Shown here one piece after another: positions 46,680 through 56,850 of a DNA stretch of 64,000 nt. A model generated the notes under the pieces. The model searched no databases and was not told the origin of the DNA. It saw only the letters and a list, made by a program, of their open reading frames with translations. The stretch is from assembly GCA_030734395.1 (NCBI GenBank), contig JAUZTG010000027.1, forward strand, positions 84,687 through 148,686, in the 5' to 3' direction. This DNA comes from Sarocladium kiliense. Lineage: Eukaryota > Ascomycota > Sordariomycetes > Hypocreales > Sarocladiaceae. Made by a program: the position numbers and the translations under genes. Within the stretch, counting starts at the first letter, position 1; each line of letters opens with the position of its first letter.

Positions 46680-48642
46680 TCACGGCCTGACCCCCCAGTT
46701 CAACCCGCAAATCTCTGGATGGTCCTTGCTCACCATGCAAATGCTGTTCAGACTCTGACCCAAGTCCATCCGGCCGCCCATGGCCGCAGTCGCCCTGTTG
46801 GTGCCATAGCAAGCCCCAGACGACCAGTAGGCCAGATCGCGCAGCTGGCCCGCCTTGATGGTGCTGGAACCTGTGGCGCCACCACCCCAGTTGGAGTTCT
46901 TGTCGGCGAGGACGAGCGCGAAGTCCTCATGCTCTAATAAGACGCACCAGTGGCTGAGAACTGACCCGTCAGACCCAAGGGTGTCGCCCCTGCGCAGGCA
47001 GTCGCCGGGGGACTCGAGGTCGGCGTTGATGTCAATGGTGTTCAGCCACTCCTCGGTGACGGAGCGCGTATCAGTGCCGCCCATGCCCTCTCTCAGCGGG
47101 AAGCATCCGGGTTCCTCACCAAAGGGGGGCGCAATGGGCTCGGGCTTGGCTGGGGGCGCGTCCGGGTCCGGCGCCTGGTCCTGGTCGTCGTCCCGCGGGC
47201 AGGAGCCAAAGCCGGTTTCGACGACCTCGGGGGGTTCCTCCATGTTTAGCTGACGGGCTCGGCGCCGCGCCATGTGGTGGAGCACCTTGTTCGCGATGAC
47301 GCCGTGGCCGCTGATGGTCGGGTGGAACACGCGCGCCACCCAGTCCGGGAGCAGGGTGCGCTTGATCTGCGGGTCGTCGGGGTCGGCGCCTTCATTGTCG
47401 ACAAGGTGCTTGCTGCCTTCGACCACGAGCTCAAACACCTCGGCCTCGAAGGTCCCCGGCGGGTAGGCCGGGCTGTCAAACTGGCGCGCGTCGAGCTGCG
47501 CGTCTGGGATCAGACCACTATCGCGGACCTTCAGGTCATCATGGTTCACGCCGTCATCGTGCTCGCCGGGCTCACCGTCAATGCCGTGCAGGTAGAACAT
47601 GAGCCCATAGCGGTTCGGCGCCGGCTCATGAACACCAGGCATGCAGAAACGGCCCTCGAACTCGCCAAAGTAGTAGTCGTACAGGACCTGCTCGAACTTG
47701 TCGCCGTGCTTGTCCACCGCTGCCTTGATGGCCTCGGCCGTCTTGTCGTTGAGCTTGTCCACGAGCGAATTCATCTGACGCCGGCGCTCTACCGTGAGAT
47801 ATTGCTGGAAGTCGAGCGCGACGCCGATGACGCCGCCCCAGACGTTGAGAGATACCTCGTCGCACTCGTTGGTCGTGTCGTCAAAGAAGTGCGCGTATCC
47901 CGTCACGTAGATGGTTCCCTGGTCAGAAAGCTTGGAGACGGCTTCGTCGTAGACAAGAGCAAGCTTTTCCGGGAGCTCGTCGATGAGCCGTTCCGTTTCG
48001 GCTATTTGCTCGTCACATTTACCTCTAGAGAAGAAGGTATAGACACAGTGATTGAGCAGGCTTACGAAGTCGACGTCATTGCCACCGACGGAGATAGTGA
48101 TGGCATCCTGGCCGCCACTGAGCCTCTGTGCCTGCTCCAAAACGCCTGAAGTGACAGCCCCCTGATTTCGACCGAGGGAACATTCGTTAGCCCACACGAT
48201 ATATCGTGAATCTAGCATGGTTGTCGGGCTGCCAAATAGAGTTCAGAGGGAACATACCGAGCAGGATTCATATGAGAACTCTTGGTCTCCACTGAACCGG
48301 GTGTCGCGGTTCATGATACTTGGATAGGAGCTGTCGTAGCGCGAGCACGAGTAGTCTATGCTCTCACCGGCACCAATACCTGCCTGACCGCGTGTTAGAG
48401 TTGAGACAAATGGTCTAATAAATCGATCAAGAGCTTACTGAATAAGAGTCGCCGATGGCAGCCCATTTCTTGATCCAGTCCTGTTCTAGGGCGGCGCGAG
48501 GTCTCTCTTGTCGCCTCAATAGACCAGGACGAGGACTCGTCCGTGCAGACGTCATAGAGGCAAAAGGGGCGGCTTCAGTGCCAAGAGACAAGGCGAGGAC
48601 GCCACATAGGCCCCTAGTCAGCCCCGTGGTGAAGGAGCGCAT
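46680..48642 (-). CDS. Secreted SGNH/GDSL-type hydrolase
   Basis: Minus-strand exons 48642-48439, 48383-48258 and 48161-46680 (introns 55 and 96 bp, phase 0) encode 603 aa. Signal peptide at residues 1-24 (VLALSLGTEAAPFA), then a dibasic LLRRQ site. SGNH blocks: GDSYSAGIGAG with the nucleophile Ser66 placed exactly at intron 1, the oxyanion Gly in the SLGRNQGAVTSGV region, Asn138 in VGGND, and the catalytic His near 389 in VFHPTISGHG. The position three before that His is Arg, as in other fungal members I recall. A ~180-residue C-terminal extension is Pro/Asp-rich then Cys-containing, unusual for a plain esterase and perhaps a binding module. The likely substrates are esters of cell-wall or plant polymers. 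A TATATA stretch lies near 48793-48800. Sequence upstream of 48161 in the exon 3 frame is intron, not coding. Confidence 0.88.
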
Positions 48643-49506
48643 GGTGCAGTGAGCTATTGCAAGTACAGTATAATGATTCAAGTGATGATAAACAAGCGAT
48701 TGTTTGGAAAGCAACTGGAATCCGAAGGATGGGCTTTGAGTGATGGCGAAGAATGATCTGAACCTCTTTGGACGCTGTTGCGAAGTCATCTAGATATATA
48801 TCCGCGAGGTGTGACTTGCTCTGGGACCTAGAACAATAATCTCAAATAGTCCCAATACAGCTATGCAACGCGGCTCATCGCGTCTAAACACAAAATACAC
48901 GACGCATGTCATCTACACTGCCACACAGCCAAGTCCGGTAGGGTCGCAATCACCGAGACATCGCGCTTCGGAGCTGAGCTATGAATGGTTCCCCTGACGC
49001 TGTGGTGTGCTGACGGCAGCCGATCCTGCATGTTATTTGAGAACTACCCTCGGCTGTCGTTTAGAGTTGACCGCAAGCATAAGCCTGATTACCCTTTACG
49101 GCCCCCAAAGGCCCCGAAGTTGTCGCCAGGTTCCTATTTCGGGGTTGAGAAGGAAGAGCTGAGCAAAAAATCCGAATCCTGAGCAAAAGTCCTAAATTTA
49201 AGTATTCCTAATGCAACACCGAAAGCCTTTAGCATAAGCCGAGACAGCTCCGCCTGATAGAAATCGGCCGAACCCTCGATGCTTCAAGAGGAGTTTAAAA
49301 GTCGACTTTGCCTGTTGACATCCGCGATCTGTCTCTCTCCCAATGTTCAATACCTCAGTCATATCACACATAATATCATCATCAGTTGTCTACTTTTGTC
49401 ATTTCGTTATTACTTAACGTTATAACCGTCAAATTATCCGCCCTTACTACTCCGCGAGAAAAACAGACAGAAAAAGTCACGAACGCAGCCTGTTACTATT
49501 CCCACC
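48643..49506. other. Divergent intergenic/promoter region
   Basis: This lies between two divergently transcribed secreted-protein genes and presumably holds both promoters: TATATA near 48795 for the left gene, and an ideal start context CCACCATG for the right gene at 49507. A 65-codon frame at 48985-49182 has no motif. Confidence 0.5.
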
Positions 49507-50355
49507 ATGTATCATACAACCTCATGGTGTCATCTTTTGCTCGGGTCTGGCGCCCTCCTTCTTCATATCACCTTCGCGGCCGCCGGCCAACTCCTGCGGC
49601 GTCAGCAACCCGGCGACCCCTGGGGTACATGGGGAATGGCCCTGGACGTTCCCGAGAGCGAGAGGAGGATCTTCACCCACTTCTCCTCCCTGGTGACCAG
49701 TATGGTTGACGGCAACAACCAGGACACCACCTTAGACCTACACGACACCAACGTCCTCACGGACCAGATGATGATCAAGATCGCCATGGAGGCCTTCAAC
49801 GACATGCGCGACTATTTGCGTGCCCATGACCCGACGAAGCCGGGGGAAGACAAGGACGAGTACCTACGCGACTGGCCATCAGCGCTTGCCGTGCTCGAGG
49901 TAGACGGGTCGCTCTTTCTGTCCTCGTCGATCAAGAACAACGGCGGCGGCTTCGTTCTGCGCTTTCCGAACACTCCCGTAGCCAGAGACCTTAAGCAATG
50001 CACCGTCGCCGTCGTCGGCGCCGAAAACGGACCCCAGCACCACTACGGCGGCAACTGCGCCGAGCCATCCGCCGCCGCGCTCTTCTACCGCGCACACCCA
50101 GATTGGGTGCACCGGGGCGAGCATCCGAATCATCTGCCCGACGGCGCGAGGATCGTCACCGTCGGGACCAACTCCGACGACGTCCTTGGTGCACTTGCTG
50201 TCAAACCCGCGTGCAACCCTACGTACTACCCCGTCTGGGGATGCAGGACCTTTCTGCCATCCATCGGGGTGCGGGATATTGGCGAGACACAGACGACTGA
50301 GGCTCCATACCCCGACGGGTGGCGTCCCGTCACCGCCGGGACTTGCTTGGAGTAG
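49507..50355 (+). CDS. Secreted protein with a deaminase-like zinc signature (tentative)
   Basis: Intronless, 282 aa. An N-terminal signal peptide of about 26 residues (HLLLGSGALLLHITFAAAG) is followed by LLRR, a Kex2-like site, so the mature protein probably starts near residue 33. The central part has a beta-strand pair (ALAVLEVDGSLFLSSS ... GGGFVLRF), then GGNCAEPSAAALFY (Cys184-Ala-Glu186) and later ACNPTYYPVWGCRTFLPSIG (Cys236, Cys246). A Cys/His-Ala-Glu helix followed by a Cys pair and a short helix is the layout of cytidine-deaminase-fold zinc enzymes. However, the usual PCxxC spacing is x2 and here the second pair is x9 apart. The fold is therefore a hypothesis. With a signal peptide it would act outside the cell or in the secretory path. 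It stands alone with no obvious immunity partner. Confidence 0.6.
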   Translation: MYHTTSWCHLLLGSGALLLHITFAAAGQLLRRQQPGDPWGTWGMALDVPESERRIFTHFSSLVTSMVDGNNQDTTLDLHDTNVLTDQMMIKIAMEAFNDMRDYLRAHDPTKPGEDKDEYLRDWPSALAVLEVDGSLFLSSSIKNNGGGFVLRFPNTPVARDLKQCTVAVVGAENGPQHHYGGNCAEPSAAALFYRAHPDWVHRGEHPNHLPDGARIVTVGTNSDDVLGALAVKPACNPTYYPVWGCRTFLPSIGVRDIGETQTTEAPYPDGWRPVTAGTCLE

Positions 50356-50581
50356 GTGGGATAGCAAGGCCTTTCGCCCTCGGTGTAGCAGGGTTAGCAA
50401 ATGAGGTTTTCATATCCTCTTGTGACGAGAACGTAGTCCAAGCCCGAACCCTTACAGGTCTAACCACTGCTGCTCGGCTACTGGGTAGCCAAACGATGAC
50501 AGGCCCGGGTATACTTCACCCTTTCAGAAACTTTCATGTCAGCTTTTCTCACGAACACAAATTAAGGTCAGCAGTACTTAC

Positions 50582-51280
50582 TAGGGCTTCCTTCATGCAA
50601 TCGTTGTATTCACCCGTTCCCTCTTTGAATCCCTTCTTTCCAGAGCAGTACTGTGCAGTATCCCTCTTTCTCTGCTCACATTGGAAATCCTTAGGACAAG
50701 TAGGATCCTAACATAATAGTCAGCACCCGTTTAAGACTAAGAGTAAACGTTCTGAAGAGGCTAGTGAATCACTAGTATCTGCGATACACAGCCCTGGAAC
50801 CCAGGCGATCCAAAGGTGTTGTCCTTTTTGCAGTACTCCCTAGCATCCGTATGACATTTCTTGCACCCAGTCTCCTTCGGACAGTTGCCAACCTAGAGAT
50901 GTAAGCTCATGGAAGTCTATACACACCAATGCACTACTATTCCCCTATGCAAAGAGCTTAACTCACAAGCTGGTCCAAGATGCATTTCTGAAACTCAGGT
51001 CCACCGAGAACGTGCTGTTCTTTGATGCAAAACTTCCTTGCATCTCTGAACTGAGGGGCACAACAGAATTCGTCAGAGCAAACGCCATCCTATTTCGCGT
51101 CAGTGAGATTTGATAACTGTTAGGCTTTCCTTTAATCATCAGATGGTATTAACGTACGAAGGACCTCTTAATACAGCCTTGAAATTCGAAATTACCGCGT
51201 GGGTAACCGAGGTTTATGTAATAGTTTTCTGTATCTGGAAATTGCATTACGTAGCGGTAATTCTCGGGTATAGTTCCATT
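50582..51280 (-). CDS. Array of exon-encoded ~40-residue cysteine-rich modules (partial gene)
   Basis: Four consecutive minus-strand exons, each one module and all in phase 0: 51280-51158, 51089-50967, 50892-50773 and 50707-50582 (introns 68, 74 and 65 bp, GT-AG). The last three share Cys at positions 4, 10 and 21, then Cys 13-15 residues later followed by x4-Leu at the exon end, e.g. GNCPKETGCKKC, REYCKKDNT, GFQGCVSQIL. The first module keeps the layout and final Cys (FQGCIKRSF) but has Ile, Tyr and Tyr at positions 4, 10 and 21. The exons are 120-126 nt, too short to appear as long open frames. A terminal exon and stop are not fixed: a TAG right after a CCCAG acceptor near 50490 is possible. 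The N-terminal exons are uncertain, with a candidate signal-peptide exon at 52344-52300. Probably secreted. Function unknown. Confidence 0.6.
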
Positions 51281-51357
51281 CTGCGAGGGTGACGAACGTC
51301 ACTTCATTAGCTATACCTCTTCAATGAAAAATATAGCTCTGAACGTGTGATGCTAAC

Positions 51358-51482
51358 CCAAATTATCTTTAATGCAGATCTGATATCTAGTATCTCAGAA
51401 GGTGTGACCGAGCTCGGTGCATGAGGTGTTTAGCTTCGAAGTATTGAACTTTGTAGAGTAGACCTCCGTGGCACTCTGAGCG
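51358..51482 (-). pseudogene. Decayed upstream module exon
   Basis: After a good TATGTGCAG acceptor the minus strand reads RSECHGGLLYKVQYFEAKH, with Cys at module position 4 and Tyr at 10. The ending YQICIKDNL is typical of a module but lies in another frame, so the exon has a frameshift. It sits exactly one intron upstream of the module exon at 51280-51158. Confidence 0.4.
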
Positions 51483-51539
51483 CTGCACATAATAATGAAT
51501 AGTGAGCCTAGGGGGTGATGGATCATCTAGACTGCAAAT

Positions 51540-51795
51540 ATCAACGTACACAGTAGTGACTGAGACAAAGCGCAAATTGCTTAGATCCACGTGGAAACCT
51601 AGTAGCGCAACCATTGCGACACTCAATGCACTTTGGTTCTGGAGACTTTGGCTGTCAACAATGACCGACGTATTCACCAGGAGGAAGACCGTCGTCCGCT
51701 CCAGTCTTATCTTCGAGGCATCCTGCCGGACCTGCGTAACATGGTCCGTTTACAACACAGAGGGGCGGAGGAGTGACAGTTTCACCGCAGTCCTT
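51540..51795 (-). pseudogene. Cysteine-rich exon with internal stop
   Basis: From a TTGCAG acceptor at 51796 the minus strand reads KDCGETV, PPLCVVNGPC, AGPAGCLEDK and GEYVGHC. It then meets a TGA at 51657-51655 and, in the same frame, continues PKCIECRNGCATRF and FALCLSHYC. Ten cysteines in about 80 codons on both sides of one stop argue for a broken coding exon rather than chance. It may be the 5' part of the module gene or of a neighbouring secreted-protein gene. Confidence 0.4.
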
Positions 51796-54332
51796 CTGCA
51801 ACATTATCAGTTAACCCATGACCACGCCCAGTCACTGGTAGAGACAGCTTGCTAAATCTGTATCCGTGCAATCATATTGATTATGTCTGCAGGACTTCAT
51901 TACTCCGTCGATGTAGTGAAAGGCTGGCTGAATAGTCATTAATCTTATATAGCATTGCCCAAAGATAGACGTATATACAACTTACACAATGTTCCTATAA
52001 TGCGACGGGGCATGAGCCATTGTATAATAAACACTAGTCAGGTATTGAATATTAACTTACTCTAGGAACAAGATTGCGCTAGATAGATCCTATGTTAGTT
52101 CTAGCGGAAAAGTATAAGAGAATATCTTGAAGAGCATAACGATATAACATGTACAAGTAAGTTTACATTCTCGTCCCTGTCACAAGGTTAGTACCGAGTT
52201 GTGCGTATACTTTCTTTGGACAAGACACCTTGTTCTATCATAGCATCAGTACCCAAAGTCACATAATATGAAGCGATAATTGCTGTGTTGCTCACTTACA
52301 GGCTCCCAAGCAGATGCCATAGCAATGAGGGCGGCGAATGCCATAAAAATAACTGAACGTATAATCTGAGATTGTAAGAGTTAAAATATATTTTATTGAT
52401 GCATATATGCACTTCATCTACTTCATTGACCAATAGTCGATATAACAGGGGGAAACTGCATTGCCTTTATATAGACATGAGCACTAAGAAGAAGCAAAAT
52501 GACTCCAGCTCCAGCTAGAGCTATACCCTTGCCTTAGCCCGTCAGAACCACGAAGAGCATGATCATAATTATTCGGATGACGTGTATCTAAGACTTGGGT
52601 TGCACCACTAATCGGCGACGAAATGAGATATCTAAGCAGAGTGGATGAGGGGATATAACACACGGGAACTTCTCCTTGCGCAGGCACTTGCGCAACTAGG
52701 TAAAGCGCGCCTTAGCATCTACTATTAGAGGTCATAGTTGATTTTTTAAAGACAAAGATTGCTGGCTATTGCTTGGGCGCCACCGCTTTTATCAAGGCGG
52801 ATAATTTTATTACTAAAAGCATAGTGAAGATGATAAACACTTATAACAGAACCAATGCTAGTAAGAATCGAGAGGCTAGAATGACTTTAATATTTAATTC
52901 CCTTGTAGTAAGTAGTGCATTTAAATATCTAAGCATAGAAGCCCTCTTGATCTATTGTGATTATGCATGTACACCTCAACAGAGATATGTGTCAGTTGAA
53001 AAGCACTGAATAGACAATAAAAACTATCTAGTTCCCGAGCTGCGACATGCAGCTGGCTTAAGCTGCTAGAATTTTACTTTTCCTCGCTAGTTCCTTAAGT
53101 CTTATTAAATCCTGCAACACGGGGTTAGTACAGCTTATACCGCAGTGAACTGGTGAGGTCATTCTACTCATGGCTGCCACTCCAGTCTCATATTCTGCTA
53201 AAACTAAGGGCCTAGTAAAGTATATTACCTATATAATAAAAGTCTTAGCCTAGATAAATAAAAGGGTTAATAAGTATATTTTCTAAGGGCTATTAGTAAT
53301 GCCTAAGTTATTACTACTAAGAATAAACAAGAACTTTTATCAAAACTTATTTAATAATACTTCGCCCGTGTTGTGGGTGCGGGGACATGTGGGTAGTGAG
53401 TGACGTTACTTGTCAGGCATGCGGGTTGAGCATCGCGGGTACTGTTCAGGTGAACCGAGAACGGACTAGAGGCCGATCTCGACCCCAACGAGGAGAAATA
53501 CTAGGAACAGAGGAAAGGCGTGTGGGACAGAATTGAGCTGAGATATCGAGGTACACTTGGGAAACATGAACAATGTGGCTGATGCTCCTAGTCTTTGTTG
53601 ACTCGCACGAGGATGCGCGCCCAAGGCTCGGTGATTGACGCGGACCTTGATTGCCATAATGCACGTGGGAGAGAACGGGTAGGAGCATCGCAACCCCAAA
53701 AACGCTATTGATCTCGACGATAACAAGAATACCTCGAGCGATCTGAGCTGGCCGAAAGTGACAATGCATGCCCCTTCCGGATATGCATGGGCGGCCGCGC
53801 CACTGTAGCTTCACGCTACGCCTGCGTTCCAAGCCCACCATAACCGTCCGACCCCAACGACCCGAAGTCAGATGTCTAGATGCCGGAGCGACCGGCAGAT
53901 AAGCATCGGTCGCAACTTCATGCTCTGCGGGGACATTGGCATGGAGACCAGAATCGCAATACTTTGACGTCGAGCTGTAAAGCAGGACTCGGGTCGCTGG
54001 TGGACTGGAAGACCATTGCTAACAGGTCTCAAAGCGTCCCTTGGCGTAACGTTGCGCACGTCCCTAGGCGATAATCCTTTGCCAATGCTTACAGGGGAAC
54101 TTATATTGGAAGGACCTTGCATTAGCCTTAGAAGGATCCGTACGTGTTACACTCAACGATAGCACAACACCGATGAGGAATACGATGATGCAACAGTATT
54201 TGCGGAGTACGACGGAGTATGTGTTTCCAGCAATGCAACTTTACGAACTGTTAAAAGCCTCTACGTCTGCCTAAATAGCAAGTAGACACCCGAGATCAGC
54301 AACACTCCTTCTTTAGAGAGTACCTAAACATC
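51796..54332. other. Largely AT-rich, gene-poor stretch
   Basis: Apart from the candidate first exon at 52300-52344, nothing is supported. About 52700-53350 is strongly AT-rich with TA-rich broken frames, as in RIP-mutated repeats. A second TATATAA-like site on the minus strand lies near 51943-51950, before the cysteine-rich exon at 51795. GC-rich sequence from 53350 to 54330 contains only overlapping short frames. Confidence 0.45.
52300..52344 (-). CDS. Candidate signal-peptide exon
   Basis: Minus-strand ATG at 52344 gives MAFAALIAMASAWEP followed by a consensus GTAAGT donor. A TATATAAAGG box lies about 120 bp upstream on the same strand (plus 52464-52473). This is a plausible first exon for the cysteine-rich gene(s) at 50.6-51.8 kb, but the linking exons were not resolved. 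Confidence 0.3.
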
Positions 54333-55818
54333 ATGAGGTGGCTTGCTTCTATCTTGTTGGTTGTCGCCCTCGGCGGCTGCCAGGCCCTGGCCCGTGAGGT
54401 GCTTGCTCATTTTATGGTACGTCTTCCTGTGCCCCCGGCACTGCCTTCTCGTACAATGGGTGTAAGCCTTGCTAACGATTACATGCAGCTCAGCAACACG
54501 CTCCAATTCTCGATCCAGGAATACCGAGATGACATGCGACTTGCCCAGGATGCCGGAATTGATGCATTCGCTGTCAACATGGGTGCTAACGACGCGACCT
54601 CTAACTATGAGAAGATCGATATGGTGTTCCGTGCCGCTGAACAAAACAACTTCAAGATCATGTTCTCGTTTGACTACGCCGGCAATGGCGTCTGGCCCCG
54701 CCAGAGGGTGCTGGATTATATTCGTCGTGTACGTACAACAACTCTGACTTGCCGAGCGACTTCAACGAACAGCTGACACGACCGCCGCAGTACGCACCCT
54801 CGAGCGCCTACATGAGACGTGGTAGCCAGCCGCTGGTTTCTACCTTTGAAGGTCATGAATACGCCGGCGACTGGCGCAGCATCAAGGCCGAGACTGGTTG
54901 CTTCTTCATGCCCGACTACACCTCCATTGGTGCTGAAAGGGCCTGGGGCTTGGGCGTCGCCGACGGACTCTTCTCGTGGGACGCCTGGCCAAGCGGTCCA
55001 GGTCGTAAGAACACCGACGCCGACGTCTGGTACATGAATACGCTCAATGGCGCCCCGTACATGATGGCTGTATCTCCGTGGTTCTACACCAACCTGCCTA
55101 ACTACAACAAGAACTGGCTCTGGTCAAGCGACACCCTCTGGTACGACCGATGGAACCAGGTCCTCGCACTGAGGCCTGAATACGTTCAGATCGTAAGGCC
55201 CCTTTGAAGAGATGTCTAGTTAATTACTAACGTGCGCAGGTAACGTGGAACGATTTCGGCGAGGCTCACCACATTGGCCCCATCCGCGAAAAGTCTCTCG
55301 AGGTCCTTGGATACGGGGGAGCGCCGTTCAACTATGCTGTTGGCCGTCCGCACGACGGCTGGCGCACGTTCCTCGGCTACCTCTCGTATCAATACAAGAC
55401 CGGCCAGGCTGAGATCTGGGGCGAGGATCTCATCGCCTGGTACAGACCCACGCCAGGCAACGCATGCAACTCTGGAGGCACGACAGGCAACTCGGCCATG
55501 CACGGGCAGCAGCTCTACTCGCCCCAGGAGTTTGCCCAGGACCGAGTCATGTTCTCAGCCTTGCTTTGGTCCAACGCTGAAGTGTCTGTTAGTATCGGCG
55601 GCGACTCGCGACCTGCGCGGTGGGAAGCTGCCCCAGGTTCGGGACTCTACTTTGGCACCGCGCCGTTTGATGGGCGGACTGGGGAGGTTGTTGTCACGGT
55701 TCGGCGCGGCAGCACCATTGTGAGCGAGATGCGTGGCGCGCACATTAGCAGGGACTGTAGCTCTACAGGGGGATTTCACAACTGGAACCCGTGGGTTGGC
55801 GTTGGCCGACGTGGTTGA
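54333..55818 (+). CDS. GH71 alpha-1,3-glucanase (mutanase)
   Basis: Exons 54333-54416, 54489-54728, 54791-55192 and 55240-55818 (introns 72, 62, 62 minus any error, and 47 bp; all phase 0) encode 434 aa. Signal peptide MRWLASILLVVALGGCQALA. The mature protein starts REVLAHFML, as in GH71. Further family landmarks are DAGIDAFAVNMGANDA, FKIMFSFDYAGNG, VSTFEGHE, FFMPDYTS, GLFSWDAWP and, after intron 3, VTWNDFGEAHHIGP. The conserved acidic residues in FDYAG, FEG and WNDFGE are present. It hydrolyses alpha-1,3-glucan of fungal walls and acts outside the cell, in wall remodelling or attack on other fungi. It consists of the catalytic module plus a short beta domain and lacks the Ser/Thr linker and CBM24 modules of long mutanases. 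No damage seen. Confidence 0.93.
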
Positions 55819-55859
55819 ATAGTGCACAATACTATGTAGCTAGTAATATAAACTATTAC

Positions 55860-56850
55860 TAAGTCTTGGCGACGTGTGAGTATAGTACAGATTGTTGTAA
55901 TCGGCTACGCCGATGTAGTCGACCACGATGGTGTCGGCAAAAACTTCAGGCGACATTTCGCTGACACCGAACTCGCAGAAATTCGGGTTCATCAACCTGA
56001 GAGCATATTCTCTCAAAGGTCTAATAAGGGTCGAGTCAAAAAGTCGGGCGTGACGAGCCGTTAGGCGTTGTGGGAGTTTTCCTCGCCTCGATCTAACCAC
56101 GAGTCGACAGCCCATTCCACGGCTTCCCTGGGTGACTCCTTGTCCGAGGGATCTTCTCCGCCATGTTCTTAGTGTCAAGGTGGAAGTTGGTGCATCCCTT
56201 CTCGCCGCTCTGACTGAGGATCTCGCCAACCTTCATGCCCTGATACGCCCGGTTGAGCCGTTGACGCCCTTCAGTCTTGAGAAGAAGTCGTCCCTGATCT
56301 CCTTATCCTAATAAATCGTGGGGCCAATGGCAGCCCTGTGCATGCCGTTTAGGCATCGGAACTGTAGCATAATAATCTCGCCGGGATACTATTCATTGAA
56401 GTCATTGAGCGCATCGATGACTTCTTTCAGAGTCTCGCCAACACCGCCGAGCTTCAGATCGCCAGTGCTGCTGGATAGATGCGCAGTCACAAACTCGTAA
56501 TCCGTGACGTCGCAAATCTTGTGCATCAATACGACTCTCACGTCGAACCAACGAGCTCCTGCTTTCAGCGGATTAAAGAAGGTGAGGCCCTGCGTTTGCG
56601 TGTTCGCAGGGGAGCCGACGCCAGGGAATTTGAGGTCGATCCGGCTCATGCCCGAGTCGTGTGTTGCGGGGACGACGATTTTGTTCAGAGGCCGATCCTT
56701 GATGTGCTCCCTCTTAGCGTTCATCTAGTTTGGTTTGTCGGGGTGTTCCAGGGATGTGATGAATCCATACGTCTCACTGCCCGTCATAACAGCGGGATCG
56801 CGATGGTGCGCCCGGTGATGAAGTCTGGCCACGAGTACTCTCGTTGACCT
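55860..56850 (-). pseudogene. PI-PLC-X-like phosphodiesterase pseudogene
   Basis: The minus strand carries fragments in family order: REYSWPDFITGRTIAI, TGSETYGFI, then (56724-56389) LNKIVVPATHDSGM with the catalytic His, FNPLKAGARWFDVRVV, then YPGEIIMLQFRCLNGM, DDFFSRLKGV, a Cys-containing segment, and at the end FADTIVVDYIGVADYN. The main frame is cut by TAG before MNAKREH, by TAG after DFNE and by TAG after GPTIY, with frameshifts at both flanks. The TAGs fit CAG or TGG changed by RIP-type C-to-T mutation. It is a dead copy of a secreted PLC-like phosphodiesterase with no intact frame longer than 130 codons. Confidence 0.75.

Noticed and set aside
47274..48149. 291-codon plus-strand frame inside the SGNH hydrolase gene
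   Set aside because: It is antisense to an exon with clear SGNH motifs, signal peptide and introns; GC-rich exons often leave the opposite strand open.
48162..48218. Extended start for the SGNH hydrolase, upstream of exon 3
   Set aside because: This part is the end of intron 2; splicing to the upstream exons supplies the GDSY block and signal peptide.
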